Part shown: in pieces, positions 18,205 through 26,606 of the stretch
Position numbering within the stretch: position 1 is the stretch's first letter
How the letters are laid out: every line of letters starts with the position of its first letter
DNA from: Microthrixaceae bacterium
GTDB lineage: Bacteria; Actinomycetota; Acidimicrobiia; Acidimicrobiales; Microtrichaceae
Assembly: GCA_020439285.1 (NCBI GenBank)
Contig: JAGQSZ010000006.1
Coordinates: 1-36,465 of the forward strand
Direction of reading: 5' to 3'
DNA: 36,465 nucleotides
The notes under the pieces: generated by a model
What the model saw: only the letters and a program-made list of their open reading frames with translations
What the model was told of the DNA's origin: nothing
Database searches by the model: none
Made by a program: the position numbers and the translations under genes

Positions 18205-18956
18205 TTATTGGTCCCCTTGTCGGAGCCCGAACCTGCTTCGGGGGCAACGCCTTCGAGGATCTGTTCTGTGAGACTGCCGAGACGTTCGACTTCGACCGCG
18301 CTCGTCGGCAGATCTCCATACCAAGGGTCTTCGAAGATCACTGTTGCTTCACCGAATAGTGCACCGGCCCGAGGATCTGCTTCTCCGAGGTCCCGACCCA
18401 ACTCCCCTGGCGTCAATCCAGGTGTGGATTCCAAGACCTTTCGTTCCATCAACTCGTTCACCAGGCGCCGGTACCGAACCAGCACCGATCCTTTCCAATC
18501 CCCTGCGGATTCCAGGTTCAGAGCCTCGTCGATCCATTCACTGTCAGGATCGTTCGCTCGAACATTGACCTCTACTGACTCGTCATGGTCGGTGTCCTGA
18601 CGGGACGCTCGACGACGAAACTTGAGGACCGCCATAACGATCACTGCTACCGCCCCAGCGATCAACAGCACCGAAATCAGAACCGACCACAGTCCCGGGC
18701 CCGACGCCGGCGTCCCCATCTGAATATTGGGTGACGGCAGGATCCTTCGGAGCAGCGACCCGAGCCAGTCGAAGAATCGTCTGAGAAGCGACTTTTCATA
18801 TGAAAACTCGGACCGCCCGAGAATCTCTTCGATCTGGGCCCGAACCCTTTCTGGGTCCTGGTCGGACTGCAGGACCATTCCTATGCCACGAACTAGCACG
18901 GCTCTGAGAGCACCGGTCGATGTAACGATCAGCGAGAGAACCCACGTGGGGATCAT
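18201..18956 (-). CDS. DUF4129 domain membrane protein
   Basis: 251 residues. A hydrophobic N-terminal stretch is followed by a juxtamembrane segment (SLLRRFFDWLGSLLRRIL), a membrane helix at about 89-113 (LWSVLISVLLIAGAVAVIVMAVLKF), and the cytoplasmic DUF4129 domain (about 140-225). The domain carries the conserved W-x-GSVLVRYRRLVNELMERKVLESTPGLTPGEL pattern. In related operons this domain accompanies MoxR, DUF58 and sometimes transglutaminase-like proteins. The start overlaps the stop of the upstream membrane-protein gene by 4 bp, as does its own stop with the DUF4350 start, so the three are very likely co-translated. Function unknown. Confidence 0.88.
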   Translation of the reverse strand: MIPTWVLSLIVTSTGALRAVLVRGIGMVLQSDQDPERVRAQIEEILGRSEFSYEKSLLRRFFDWLGSLLRRILPSPNIQMGTPASGPGLWSVLISVLLIAGAVAVIVMAVLKFRRRASRQDTDHDESVEVNVRANDPDSEWIDEALNLESAGDWKGSVLVRYRRLVNELMERKVLESTPGLTPGELGRDLGEADPRAGALFGEATVIFEDPWYGDLPTSAVEVERLGSLTEQILEGVAPEAGSGSDKGTNK

Positions 18957-19933
18957 TGGGGTGCTCCGATGGGCAACTGCACGTCGCTACCCGAAACGAT
19001 CCGCTGTTCGAGGTCCATTCCTTCAGATCGGATTCGCAGCATCACATAGGCGCTAGAAGCAAACGTTGCTGTCAAAGGTTGCACGATGACAAGGAGGATC
19101 GCTGAGGCGCTCGCCAGTGCTTCGATCAGTGACTCCGGCCCGCCGAGCACGAAGACCAGCGCCACTGGGCCAGCAAGCAGGACGGCTCGTGTCAGCGCGA
19201 GTAGCACCAGTCCGCCCAGGTAAAGGTTGATCGCTGGCGAGTTACGGGATCGTCCGAAGGCGATGTTGCGTCTGATCGCCATCCACGGGCCAAGTCGCTC
19301 GGCTCCGGCGATCACCGACGCAATGAACGTGAACGATCCGGCTATCAACCAGCCCACAACGGGGACGATGGAGAGCACCAAGTAGACACCGGCGCTTAGC
19401 ACGACGATTCCCGCGGCGACCCAAATTCGCGACAGACCGAATCGGATCGTCTCGCCGAATTGGCTGGCGCGCCGTTCGATCAAGGCGGCAGTCATGTGAC
19501 CACTGCACAACCCGAGAATCGATAGAGCGAGGCTCTGCGCCAACAGGATGAACGGTTCGTAAGTGGCCACATCAGCGATACCCGCGATGGCAACACCTGA
19601 TGTGGTCAGCACTGTTGCGCCGGCATGACCCGAGTTGGCGAGTCTGAGTAGCAAGTTGACTACTTGGATCGGCAGATACAGAACAGTCGCGATCGGTATG
19701 AGGATCCTCGCCTGCACTTTGAACAGCGTGAACCCCAGGTCCAACGCCTCGGTCACACGCATCGGCCGCAGCGGGTGAAGGACCTCATTAGCGGTCGTTC
19801 CCGCTCCCAAAGCTCCCGCAGCAAGCTTCGTGTCAGCTCTGAGCGTTGCTTCAGATGACACCGACCCGACCCGAGGGTCAACGCTGGTCGCGCCACCTCC
19901 CGAGTTCAGGCCGTGAAGATCCATCCTCTGCAT
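18953..19933 (-). CDS. Multi-pass membrane protein at the head of the MoxR operon (GPDPase membrane-domain-like)
   Basis: 326 residues from ATG 19933. The frame is open to 20296, but that part lies over the methyltransferase gene and reads as Arg/Pro-rich noise. TAGCTT ending 7 nt before ATG 19933 supports this start. About 65 N-terminal soluble residues are followed by MRVTEALDLGFTLFKVQARILIPI, the usual entry of the membrane domain found in some glycerophosphodiester phosphodiesterases and in stand-alone actinobacterial proteins. About six hydrophobic helices follow. No phosphodiesterase catalytic domain is present. It is the first gene of a five-gene unit running through DUF4129, DUF4350, MoxR and DUF58. 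Its role is unknown. Confidence 0.82.
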   Translation of the reverse strand: MQRMDLHGLNSGGGATSVDPRVGSVSSEATLRADTKLAAGALGAGTTANEVLHPLRPMRVTEALDLGFTLFKVQARILIPIATVLYLPIQVVNLLLRLANSGHAGATVLTTSGVAIAGIADVATYEPFILLAQSLALSILGLCSGHMTAALIERRASQFGETIRFGLSRIWVAAGIVVLSAGVYLVLSIVPVVGWLIAGSFTFIASVIAGAERLGPWMAIRRNIAFGRSRNSPAINLYLGGLVLLALTRAVLLAGPVALVFVLGGPESLIEALASASAILLVIVQPLTATFASSAYVMLRIRSEGMDLEQRIVSGSDVQLPIGAPQ

Positions 19934-19940
19934 GGGGATG

Positions 19941-19967
19941 AAGCTACCCGCGTTCCTTTGCCATACT
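19941..19967. promoter_or_regulatory. Divergent -10-like elements between the MoxR operon and the methyltransferase
   Basis: On the minus strand TAGCTT (19946-19941) ends 7 nt before ATG 19933. On the + strand CATACT (19962-19967) ends 7 nt before ATG 19975. The whole intergenic gap is 41 bp. Confidence 0.4.
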
Positions 19968-19974
19968 GCGCGAT

Positions 19975-20736
19975 ATGGAACCCGACTTCGATGCCGGCAC
20001 TTACGGGCGCGGCTTCGCCGATGTGTACGACCTCTGGTATCCAAGCGACGACGACACCCTGGCCGCTGTGGACTACTTGGGCACCGTCGGTGAGGCTGGA
20101 TCAACCGTGTTGGAACTGGGTATAGGAACCGGTCGTTTGGCGATTCCTCTGGCCACGGCTGGACACTCGGTCTCTGGTATCGATTCGTCTCCCGAGATGC
20201 TCGACATTCTGAAGTCGAAACTCGACACAGCCGACGTGTCGGTCGATTCACATCTCGGAGATGTGTGCGAGGGGAAGCTTTGGCCATCTGGACCATTCGA
20301 CATCATCGTCGCGGCGTTCAACTTCATGTTCAACCTGGTCGGCGATGACGCAAAACTGCAGGTCTTCGATCATGTCGCCAAACATCTGGCTCCCACGGGA
20401 GCGTTCGTGGTCGAGTCGTTCGTGGCCGCGCCCGCTGACCAGTCCGGCTCTACGGAAACACGGCTAGAGCTACGAGAAGTCAACGTCGATTCGGTCGTGT
20501 TGATCGCTTCGAGCACCGATCATTCGACTGGGACCGTGACAGGCCAACACATCGAGTTGCGTGACGGAGAACCAGTCAGACTCCGCCCTTGGAAAGTCCA
20601 GGTTGCGACGACTGAGCATCTGGAGCATTTGGCGTCACAGGTCGGTCTGACTTTGGTGGAACATCACCAGGATTGGCAGCGCAGTCCCTTCACGACAGAT
20701 TCGGTTAGATCTATCGCCAGGTTCCAACTCGGCTAG
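19975..20736 (+). CDS. Class I SAM-dependent methyltransferase
   Basis: 253 residues. The N-terminus (DAGTYGRGFADVYDLWYPSDDD) is typical of small-molecule methyltransferases of the Methyltransf_25 type. Motif I is VLELGIGTGRLAIPLA (about 45-60) with the acidic residue after beta-2 in GIDSSPEML. HLGDVCEG and FDIIVAAFNFMFNL correspond to motifs II and III-IV. The C-terminal part is beta-rich and probably caps the substrate site. The substrate is not predictable. The gene stands alone, divergent from the MoxR operon and convergent with the rhomboid gene (37 bp apart). Confidence 0.9.
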   Translation: MEPDFDAGTYGRGFADVYDLWYPSDDDTLAAVDYLGTVGEAGSTVLELGIGTGRLAIPLATAGHSVSGIDSSPEMLDILKSKLDTADVSVDSHLGDVCEGKLWPSGPFDIIVAAFNFMFNLVGDDAKLQVFDHVAKHLAPTGAFVVESFVAAPADQSGSTETRLELREVNVDSVVLIASSTDHSTGTVTGQHIELRDGEPVRLRPWKVQVATTEHLEHLASQVGLTLVEHHQDWQRSPFTTDSVRSIARFQLG

Positions 20737-20773
20737 GTCAGTCGGCTTTTCTCCGCTGTCAGAATCTCTGCGC

Positions 20774-21556
20774 TCAGCCGCCGGTCCGGGACAACAGTTC
20801 GCGGTCCCATGCTCCCGGGACCAAAGCCTTGGCTGCTACGACTGCCAGGACTCCAAGCGCGAGTGCGATCACAACAATGATCGCAGCGCGGACTTTGGGA
20901 TTCGCCCTACCCCACGGCAGGGGTTCCACTATCGCTCCGCCCAACGCCCCGGCAAGCAGGCCTCCCAGGTGCCCGCCGGCAGATATTCCGGGAACCGCGA
21001 AGGTCAGGATCAGGTTCAACACGACGAGTCCTCCGATCCCCGAGTTCCATGGGTTTTGTTTAGCTCGCAGTTGCAGGACGACAAGTGCACCCATGAGTCC
21101 GAACACTCCGCCTGATGCGCCCAGGGTCGGGGAGATAGGTGAGAGCACCATGACTCCTAGGGATCCGCCCATCACAGAAACGGCGTACAGAGCGCTGAAC
21201 TGTTCACGGCCAAGGGGTGCTTCCATCTCTTGGGCCAAGAACCACAACAACAACATGTTGGATCCGATGTGCACGACTCCTGCGTGCATGAACGCACCGG
21301 TGATCAGACGCCACCATTCCCCCTGAACCACGAAAGGACCCCAAAGGACGAGGTTCTCGTAGACGGCCCCGCCCTGACCGGTCGCTCCTGCCCCACCGAT
21401 CATCATCGCGACGAACACGATGGCGTTCAGGGCGATGATCACCTTGCCGATGACGACCTCGGTGTGACCGCGGAACAGATTGGGTGAGGTTCTGGCGTAG
21501 CTGGTTCCGGGCGGAGGAGGCCCTTGGGGTGAACCTGGTGGCGTACTAGATGTCAA
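20774..21556 (-). CDS. Rhomboid-family intramembrane serine protease
   Basis: 260 residues if translation starts at TTG 21556, which overlaps the maltokinase stop by 11 bp; a longer frame reaches 21694 but would lie inside the maltokinase gene. The start is uncertain. After a Pro/Gly-rich N-terminal segment there are about six membrane helices. Catalytic Ser148 is in GASGGVFG and His196 in GGHLGGLLAG, with HIGSNML in helix 2 carrying the conserved His and Asn100. Rhomboids cleave membrane-protein helices within the bilayer. The zinc-ribbon often found at the N-terminus of actinobacterial rhomboids is absent. It is the last gene after the GlgE-pathway operon; a functional tie is not evident. 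Confidence 0.9.
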   Translation of the reverse strand: MTSSTPPGSPQGPPPPGTSYARTSPNLFRGHTEVVIGKVIIALNAIVFVAMMIGGAGATGQGGAVYENLVLWGPFVVQGEWWRLITGAFMHAGVVHIGSNMLLLWFLAQEMEAPLGREQFSALYAVSVMGGSLGVMVLSPISPTLGASGGVFGLMGALVVLQLRAKQNPWNSGIGGLVVLNLILTFAVPGISAGGHLGGLLAGALGGAIVEPLPWGRANPKVRAAIIVVIALALGVLAVVAAKALVPGAWDRELLSRTGG

Positions 21557-22874
21557 GGTTGTCTTCGTGTGGTTGTGCCGGCAGCGAATCCTTGCCGTCG
21601 AGGAGGCGTTCCACTGCCTGAATCGGAAGATCCGCCAAGTCCGGTCGGTACGCAAGCTCGTAGGCCACTTCGTATACGGCTTTGTCGAGTTCAAACACGC
21701 TCAAGAGTGCGTCACGACTGGCTCTGGACCGTGGCAGGAGCCTGTGAGCGGCATCAACATCGGCGTAGCCCGCCAGGAAACTGTTGAGGTTTCTGACAGC
21801 CCACGCATCGGCGAGAACTTTGAGCGAAGGGTCGGTCGAGTTCTGTTCCCGGAGCGCGATCCCTGCCGCATAGTGGAACGATCTAGTCATTCCGGCGACG
21901 TCACGCAGCGGGGACGACGGACGTCTGCGCTCTTCGACCGGGCGTGCTGGTTCACCCTCGAAGTCGAGCACCATCCAGTCCCTTTGCCGTCGAAGCACCT
22001 GGCCCAGGTGTAGATCACCATGGATCCGGATCGCGCTGCCCAGATCGTCCGATGACCCCAAGCGGTGATAGACGCGTTCGATCTGCGCCGAGTCGAGGTG
22101 GCCCGACGCAACGCGATGTAGTTGGGCGACCATGTCATTGGCCCATTGGGCACCATCTGCTGGTTCGGAACCGAATGCCTCCGCAAGGGCGACATGCAGA
22201 TCTGCAACGTCACGACCCAGCAGTCTGGCGTCACGGGCGAAGTCGAGCTTGCAGTCCCTAGGTGGACGTTTTCGGTTGAACATTTCGCGTAGTGACGCTG
22301 TTGCTAGTTCGAAACCGTCGCCCTTGGATCGCTCGTAGCGGCGGATGACAGCGAGGTCGGTGCCGTTCTTGCGCCAGATCGACACCGGAACGGGAACTCC
22401 CCCGAACCCAACCCGACCGAGCGCTTCTGTTACCTCGACATCGGGGTTTCTGCCGACCTGAACACGCCGAAACACCTTCATGATGTACCGGTCATCGAGA
22501 ATCAGCGAGGTGTTCGACTGTTCGCCGCCCTGGGGTCGTATCCGTTGAGGGTTGACCTCTGGCATCACCTTTGAGGTGAACAGGATCGAGGTGCGTTCAT
22601 CAGCCAAGGCGTCGAACAGCCAGATGCCCGTGTCGTCAGAAGGAATGCGTCCGAGTACCGCCGAGCCCGGCAGATCCAACGGCTCGTCCTTGGACGCGCC
22701 GAGTGGCACTTGGTAAAGCACCGGGTCAGATGCCCGGTCCGCCGGTCTCACCTCGACGAGTAGCCACATGAGTGTCGGCCAACCGTCGGACAACGTGTCG
22801 ATCCGACGGATCCTCAGGCGAGGTCGGTCAACTGCGGAATACCAACGCTGCGCTGCCAGGAATGCTGGCAGCAA
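21546..22874 (-). CDS. mak: Maltokinase (GlgE pathway)
   Basis: 442 residues from TTG 22874, with AGAGAG at ribosome-binding distance; no standard start codon lies further upstream before an in-frame stop. The enzyme phosphorylates maltose to maltose-1-phosphate with ATP. Visible features are the N-terminal cap region (PAFLAAQRWY), EQSNTSLILDDRYIMKVFRR with the nucleotide-binding Lys133, the catalytic HGDLHLGQV (Asp287) and DFEGEP (Asp304) that binds metal, followed by SPLRDVAGMTRSFHYAA. These are the aminoglycoside-kinase-fold motifs of mycobacterial Mak. It lies 43 bp after treS, which supplies its substrate, and two genes after glgE, which uses its product. Confidence 0.95.
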   Translation of the reverse strand: MLPAFLAAQRWYSAVDRPRLRIRRIDTLSDGWPTLMWLLVEVRPADRASDPVLYQVPLGASKDEPLDLPGSAVLGRIPSDDTGIWLFDALADERTSILFTSKVMPEVNPQRIRPQGGEQSNTSLILDDRYIMKVFRRVQVGRNPDVEVTEALGRVGFGGVPVPVSIWRKNGTDLAVIRRYERSKGDGFELATASLREMFNRKRPPRDCKLDFARDARLLGRDVADLHVALAEAFGSEPADGAQWANDMVAQLHRVASGHLDSAQIERVYHRLGSSDDLGSAIRIHGDLHLGQVLRRQRDWMVLDFEGEPARPVEERRRPSSPLRDVAGMTRSFHYAAGIALREQNSTDPSLKVLADAWAVRNLNSFLAGYADVDAAHRLLPRSRASRDALLSVFELDKAVYEVAYELAYRPDLADLPIQAVERLLDGKDSLPAQPHEDNLDI

Positions 22875-22917
22875 CGCAGAAAGCTCTCTGGCGAAGGTCT
22901 GTGAGTCGATGGCGTAT

Positions 22918-24603
22918 CTATCCAGTCTGCTCGGTCAACTCGAACCACAGGAACGAGTAGGGCGGCAGAGTCACGAAGTAGGGCAACTCGCCGATCGGCG
23001 GGAACTCAACCCTACCAAGAAGCTCGACCGGGACCCTTCCTGAGACCGCCGAGAGGTTCAGCTCACAAGGCTGCGCGGCGCTCGAGAAGTTGTTGACACA
23101 TAGAACCGGGTTGGCTGTCGGAACAGCGTCGTTGGGTACCCGGATGTAGGCAAATACCGACTGACTGGACACTTCGAGGAGTTCGAGACCTCCCAGGCCG
23201 AACAGGGGGTGTTGCTTCCTGACGTGAAGCATTCGTCGCAACCAATTGAGGAACGATCCCGGGTCGCGCCTATCGGATTCGACGTTTACTGCTTGGAAGC
23301 CGTACACCGGGTCCATCAACGCGGGTAGGTACAGCTGAGCAAAATCGGCGCGGGAGAACCCTCCGTTGCGATCCGGGTTCCACTGCATCGGGGTACGAAC
23401 GGCGTCGCGGTCACCCAGATAGATGTTGTCGCCCATGCCGATTTCGTCGCCGTAGTACAGGATCGGCGTTCCGGGAAGGCTCAACAACAAGGCGTGCAGC
23501 AACTCAGCCTGACGGCGGTCGTTTTCGAGCAGAGGGAACAACCGACGGCTGATTCCCAGATTGCGACGCATCCGGGGATCCTTCGCATATTCGTCCCACA
23601 TGTAGTCACGCTCTTCGTCGGTGACCATCTCCAAGGTGAGTTCATCGTGGTTACGAAGGAAGATCCCCCACTGACAACCGTCGGGGATGTCGGGCATGCG
23701 TGCGAGGATCTCCTCGACCGGTGTCTTCTCTTCACGTCGAAGCGACATGAACATGCGGGGCATCAACGGGAAGTGGAAACACATGTGGCATTCGTCGCCG
23801 TCGCCGAAGTACTCGACGACGTCCTCGGGCCACTGGTTGGCTTCTGCCAACAAGACCTTGCCGGGGTATTTCGCGTCGACCTCGGAACGGATGCGTTTGA
23901 GGTAGTCGTGGGTTTCGGGCAGGTTCTCACCGTTGGTTCCGTCCGCTTCGAACAAATACGGAACCGCGTCGAGTCTGAACCCGTCGAGGCCCAGGCCCAA
24001 CCAGTGCAGGATGACCTCGATCATCGCTTCTTGAACCGCGGGGTTGCGGTAGTTCAGGTCGGGTTGATGGTGGAAGAACCGGTGCCAGTAGTACTGCTGA
24101 CGTTTGTTGTCCCAAGTCCAGTTGGATGGTTCGGTGTCGACGAATATGACCCGGGCATCGCCCCACTGCTGATCATCGTCACCCCAGACGTACCAATCGG
24201 CTTTGGGATTCGTCCGATCCTGACGTGATTCGACGAACCACGGGTGTTGATCAGAGGTGTGGTTGACCACCATGTCGGCAACGACCCGGATCCCCCGACG
24301 GTGTGCTTCGTCGATCAGGTCGGCTGCGTCTTCGACTGTTCCGAAATCGGGGTGGACGGTCAGGAAGTCCGAGATGTCATATCCACCGTCACGCAAAGGA
24401 GATTGATAGAACGGCAACAACCACAAGCAATCGATCCCGAGCCATTCCAGGTAGTCGAGTTTGGCTGTCAGACCGCGAAGGTCGCCGTTGCCGTCATCGG
24501 TGTGGTCATAGAAACCACGAACCAGGACTTCGTAGAAGACAGCCTTGCGGTACCAGTACGGATCCGCTGCAAGGACACTTCCTGTTGGGTGTTGTTGACT
24601 CAC
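22918..24603 (-). CDS. treS: Trehalose synthase / maltose alpha-D-glucosyltransferase
   Basis: 561 residues from a GTG with GAGAG upstream. TreS interconverts trehalose and maltose, feeding maltose to the maltokinase. The GH13 barrel is complete: WYRKAVFYEVLVRGFYDHTDDGNGD at the start, DMVVNHTSDQHPWF, nucleophile Asp212 in GFRLDAVPYL, acid/base Glu254 in LLAEANQWPEDV, and Asp320 in FLRNHDELTLE. The C-terminal beta domain ends with the SFLWFELT motif. The length fits a stand-alone TreS, without the fused maltokinase domain seen in some bacteria. It overlaps glgE by 4 bp. Confidence 0.97.
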   Translation of the reverse strand: MSQQHPTGSVLAADPYWYRKAVFYEVLVRGFYDHTDDGNGDLRGLTAKLDYLEWLGIDCLWLLPFYQSPLRDGGYDISDFLTVHPDFGTVEDAADLIDEAHRRGIRVVADMVVNHTSDQHPWFVESRQDRTNPKADWYVWGDDDQQWGDARVIFVDTEPSNWTWDNKRQQYYWHRFFHHQPDLNYRNPAVQEAMIEVILHWLGLGLDGFRLDAVPYLFEADGTNGENLPETHDYLKRIRSEVDAKYPGKVLLAEANQWPEDVVEYFGDGDECHMCFHFPLMPRMFMSLRREEKTPVEEILARMPDIPDGCQWGIFLRNHDELTLEMVTDEERDYMWDEYAKDPRMRRNLGISRRLFPLLENDRRQAELLHALLLSLPGTPILYYGDEIGMGDNIYLGDRDAVRTPMQWNPDRNGGFSRADFAQLYLPALMDPVYGFQAVNVESDRRDPGSFLNWLRRMLHVRKQHPLFGLGGLELLEVSSQSVFAYIRVPNDAVPTANPVLCVNNFSSAAQPCELNLSAVSGRVPVELLGRVEFPPIGELPYFVTLPPYSFLWFELTEQTG

Positions 24604-26603
24604 GGGCGCTCTCTAAGTGGTCCGTAACTGACTGAGAAGATATGTCCTACCCTGTCGGCAGGTCCGAGGCGAACATAATCGCCGTAGCCACTCCAATTCC
24701 ACGACTCGCCTGTTAGCAGATCGGTCACCGAGACGGGTCCCCCATTGGAGAGTTCCAGTCCTTCACGGTTGAGGTACACCGTCGCTTCGCTGGTTTGGTC
24801 GGGTTGAAGGTTCGCAATGACGAGGACCCGGTTGAATTCCTGACCGACACGCCGCACATGGCTGTACGCGATCACGTCGTCGTTGTCGACGTCGTGGAAG
24901 GTCAATGTGTCCATCCGTTTGAACGCTGGGTTGGCTCTGCGGATGCGGTTGAGGGTCGAAATAAAGGGCCAGATGCTCGACGGATCGTCATGGTTGCGGT
25001 CCTTGAGTTCGTACTTCTCGGAGTAGATGTACTCCTCTTTTTCTGGATGGGGATCGCCTTCACAGAGTTCGTATCCCGAGTAGATCCCCCAACTCGGCGC
25101 CAGAGTCGCTGCCAACAAGGCCCGCAACTCGAAAGCTTCCGGTGTCCCGTTACGCAGTTGCCCGGTGAGTATGTCGGGCGTGTTTGGCCACAGGTTCGGT
25201 CGAAACCACTTGGCCGTTGGAGCGTGTGCCAGTTCTTGGCCGTAGTCGGTGATCTCGGACTTCGTGTGGCGCCACGTGAAGTACGTATAGGACTGACTGA
25301 ACCCGATCTCTGCCAAGGAGTGCATCATCGGCGGGTCGGTGAACGCTTCGGATAGGAACACCACTTCGGGATGATTCCGCTGCACTTCGGAGATGGCCCA
25401 GCGCCAGAACGCGAGGGGTTTGGTGTGGGGGTTGTCGACACGGAACACCCGGATGCCACGGTCGATCCAGGTCTGGAGTATCCCGAGACACGCTGACCAC
25501 AGGGCGACACGGTCGTTGTCATCCTCGGGCCAGAAGTTGATCGGATAGATGTCCTGGTACTTCTTGGGCGGATTCTCCGCGTAGCGGATGGTGCCATCGA
25601 CACGATGGTTGAACCATTCGGGATGCTCGGTGACCCACGGGTGGTCGGGACTGCACTGGAGCGCGTAGTCGAGGGCTATCTCTACGCCGACAGAACGCGC
25701 ATGGTCGACGAACGCCTCGAAGTCAGCGACGGTTCCGAGCGACGGTTCGATCGCATCATGCCCACCCTTGGAAGAGCCGATCGCCCACGGGCTGCCAACG
25801 TCGTGGGGCTTGGCCACCAAGGTGTTGTTGCGCCCCTTGCGGTGAGTCATGCCAACGGGGTGGATCGGGGGCAGGTACACCACGTCGAATCCTGCTTGTG
25901 CAGCGGCGGCCAGACGTTCCCAACTCCTCGCTCCCTTGACGAACCCGCCCTCGGATCGAGGAAAGAATTCATACCAGGATCCGAAGACCGCCAGTTCAGG
26001 ATCGACCCGCAGCGGATACCACTTCGACGACGACATCTCTTTGGCAAAGCAACGCGATGCAGCAACTTCGAACAGTGCCTCATCGGTCGCGGCGCGGAAC
26101 TTCACCTGCTCAGAACACGTATCACTGCGGAGCGACTCGATCGCACTGCGGACAAGAGGACGGTGTGGCGCCGGAACACTCCCCAGGGTTCGATCGAGGA
26201 TCAAGGCTCCTTCGGCGAACTCCACCTCTAGGTTCTCGCCGGCGTCGCTGCGTAACGCCAGGTCTCGTCTCCAAGTGGCGAATCGGTCGACGTACCCGCG
26301 TATCTGGAACTCGTAGAGCCCGGGATCTTCCAAGGTGATCAGCGACTCGGCAACACCACTGTGGTCCACGGCCATTGCCTCGACCGAGATGGAAGCCCGG
26401 CCAGATCCCCGCAAGATTCCCTGGCGAACACGTAGTTGGGCAGCCAAAATATCGTGACCATCGGCAACCAAGCGAGCCGAAACACGGACCTGATCCCCGG
26501 CAACGACCTTTGGGGACAGCCCGAGCGGGGTCACTGGTTGGACATCCCTTATGAGGATCCGATCCCTTGCCCGCAGCGCCGAACGCGTCGAATCGTGGTC
26601 CAT
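24600..26603 (-). CDS. glgE: Alpha-1,4-glucan:maltose-1-phosphate maltosyltransferase GlgE
   Basis: 667 residues, the usual size. GlgE transfers maltosyl units from maltose-1-phosphate to the non-reducing end of alpha-1,4-glucan. An N-terminal Ig-like domain (about 20-135) and helical insert lead to the GH13_3 barrel. SWYEFFPRS (209-217) is a family signature, nucleophile Asp390 is in FRVDNPHTKP, and acid/base Glu419 in FLSEAFTDPPMM. These match Asp394 and Glu423 of the Streptomyces coelicolor enzyme. ATG 26603 has AGGGGA six nt upstream. It begins 3 bp after the beta-propeller gene and overlaps treS by 4 bp, so the operon is tight. No branching enzyme (glgB) follows, unlike many actinobacterial glgE loci. 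Confidence 0.97.
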   Translation of the reverse strand: MDHDSTRSALRARDRILIRDVQPVTPLGLSPKVVAGDQVRVSARLVADGHDILAAQLRVRQGILRGSGRASISVEAMAVDHSGVAESLITLEDPGLYEFQIRGYVDRFATWRRDLALRSDAGENLEVEFAEGALILDRTLGSVPAPHRPLVRSAIESLRSDTCSEQVKFRAATDEALFEVAASRCFAKEMSSSKWYPLRVDPELAVFGSWYEFFPRSEGGFVKGARSWERLAAAAQAGFDVVYLPPIHPVGMTHRKGRNNTLVAKPHDVGSPWAIGSSKGGHDAIEPSLGTVADFEAFVDHARSVGVEIALDYALQCSPDHPWVTEHPEWFNHRVDGTIRYAENPPKKYQDIYPINFWPEDDNDRVALWSACLGILQTWIDRGIRVFRVDNPHTKPLAFWRWAISEVQRNHPEVVFLSEAFTDPPMMHSLAEIGFSQSYTYFTWRHTKSEITDYGQELAHAPTAKWFRPNLWPNTPDILTGQLRNGTPEAFELRALLAATLAPSWGIYSGYELCEGDPHPEKEEYIYSEKYELKDRNHDDPSSIWPFISTLNRIRRANPAFKRMDTLTFHDVDNDDVIAYSHVRRVGQEFNRVLVIANLQPDQTSEATVYLNREGLELSNGGPVSVTDLLTGESWNWSGYGDYVRLGPADRVGHIFSVSYGPLRERP

Positions 26604-26606
26604 TGT

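Noticed and set aside
19934-20296. N-terminal extension of the membrane protein heading the MoxR operon
   Set aside because: The extension is antisense to the methyltransferase gene and Arg/Pro-rich. ATG 19933 has a -10-like hexamer 7 nt upstream.
23494-24228. Open frame of 244 codons on the + strand
   Set aside because: It is antisense to treS, with no recognisable domain. The treS frame has all catalytic residues.
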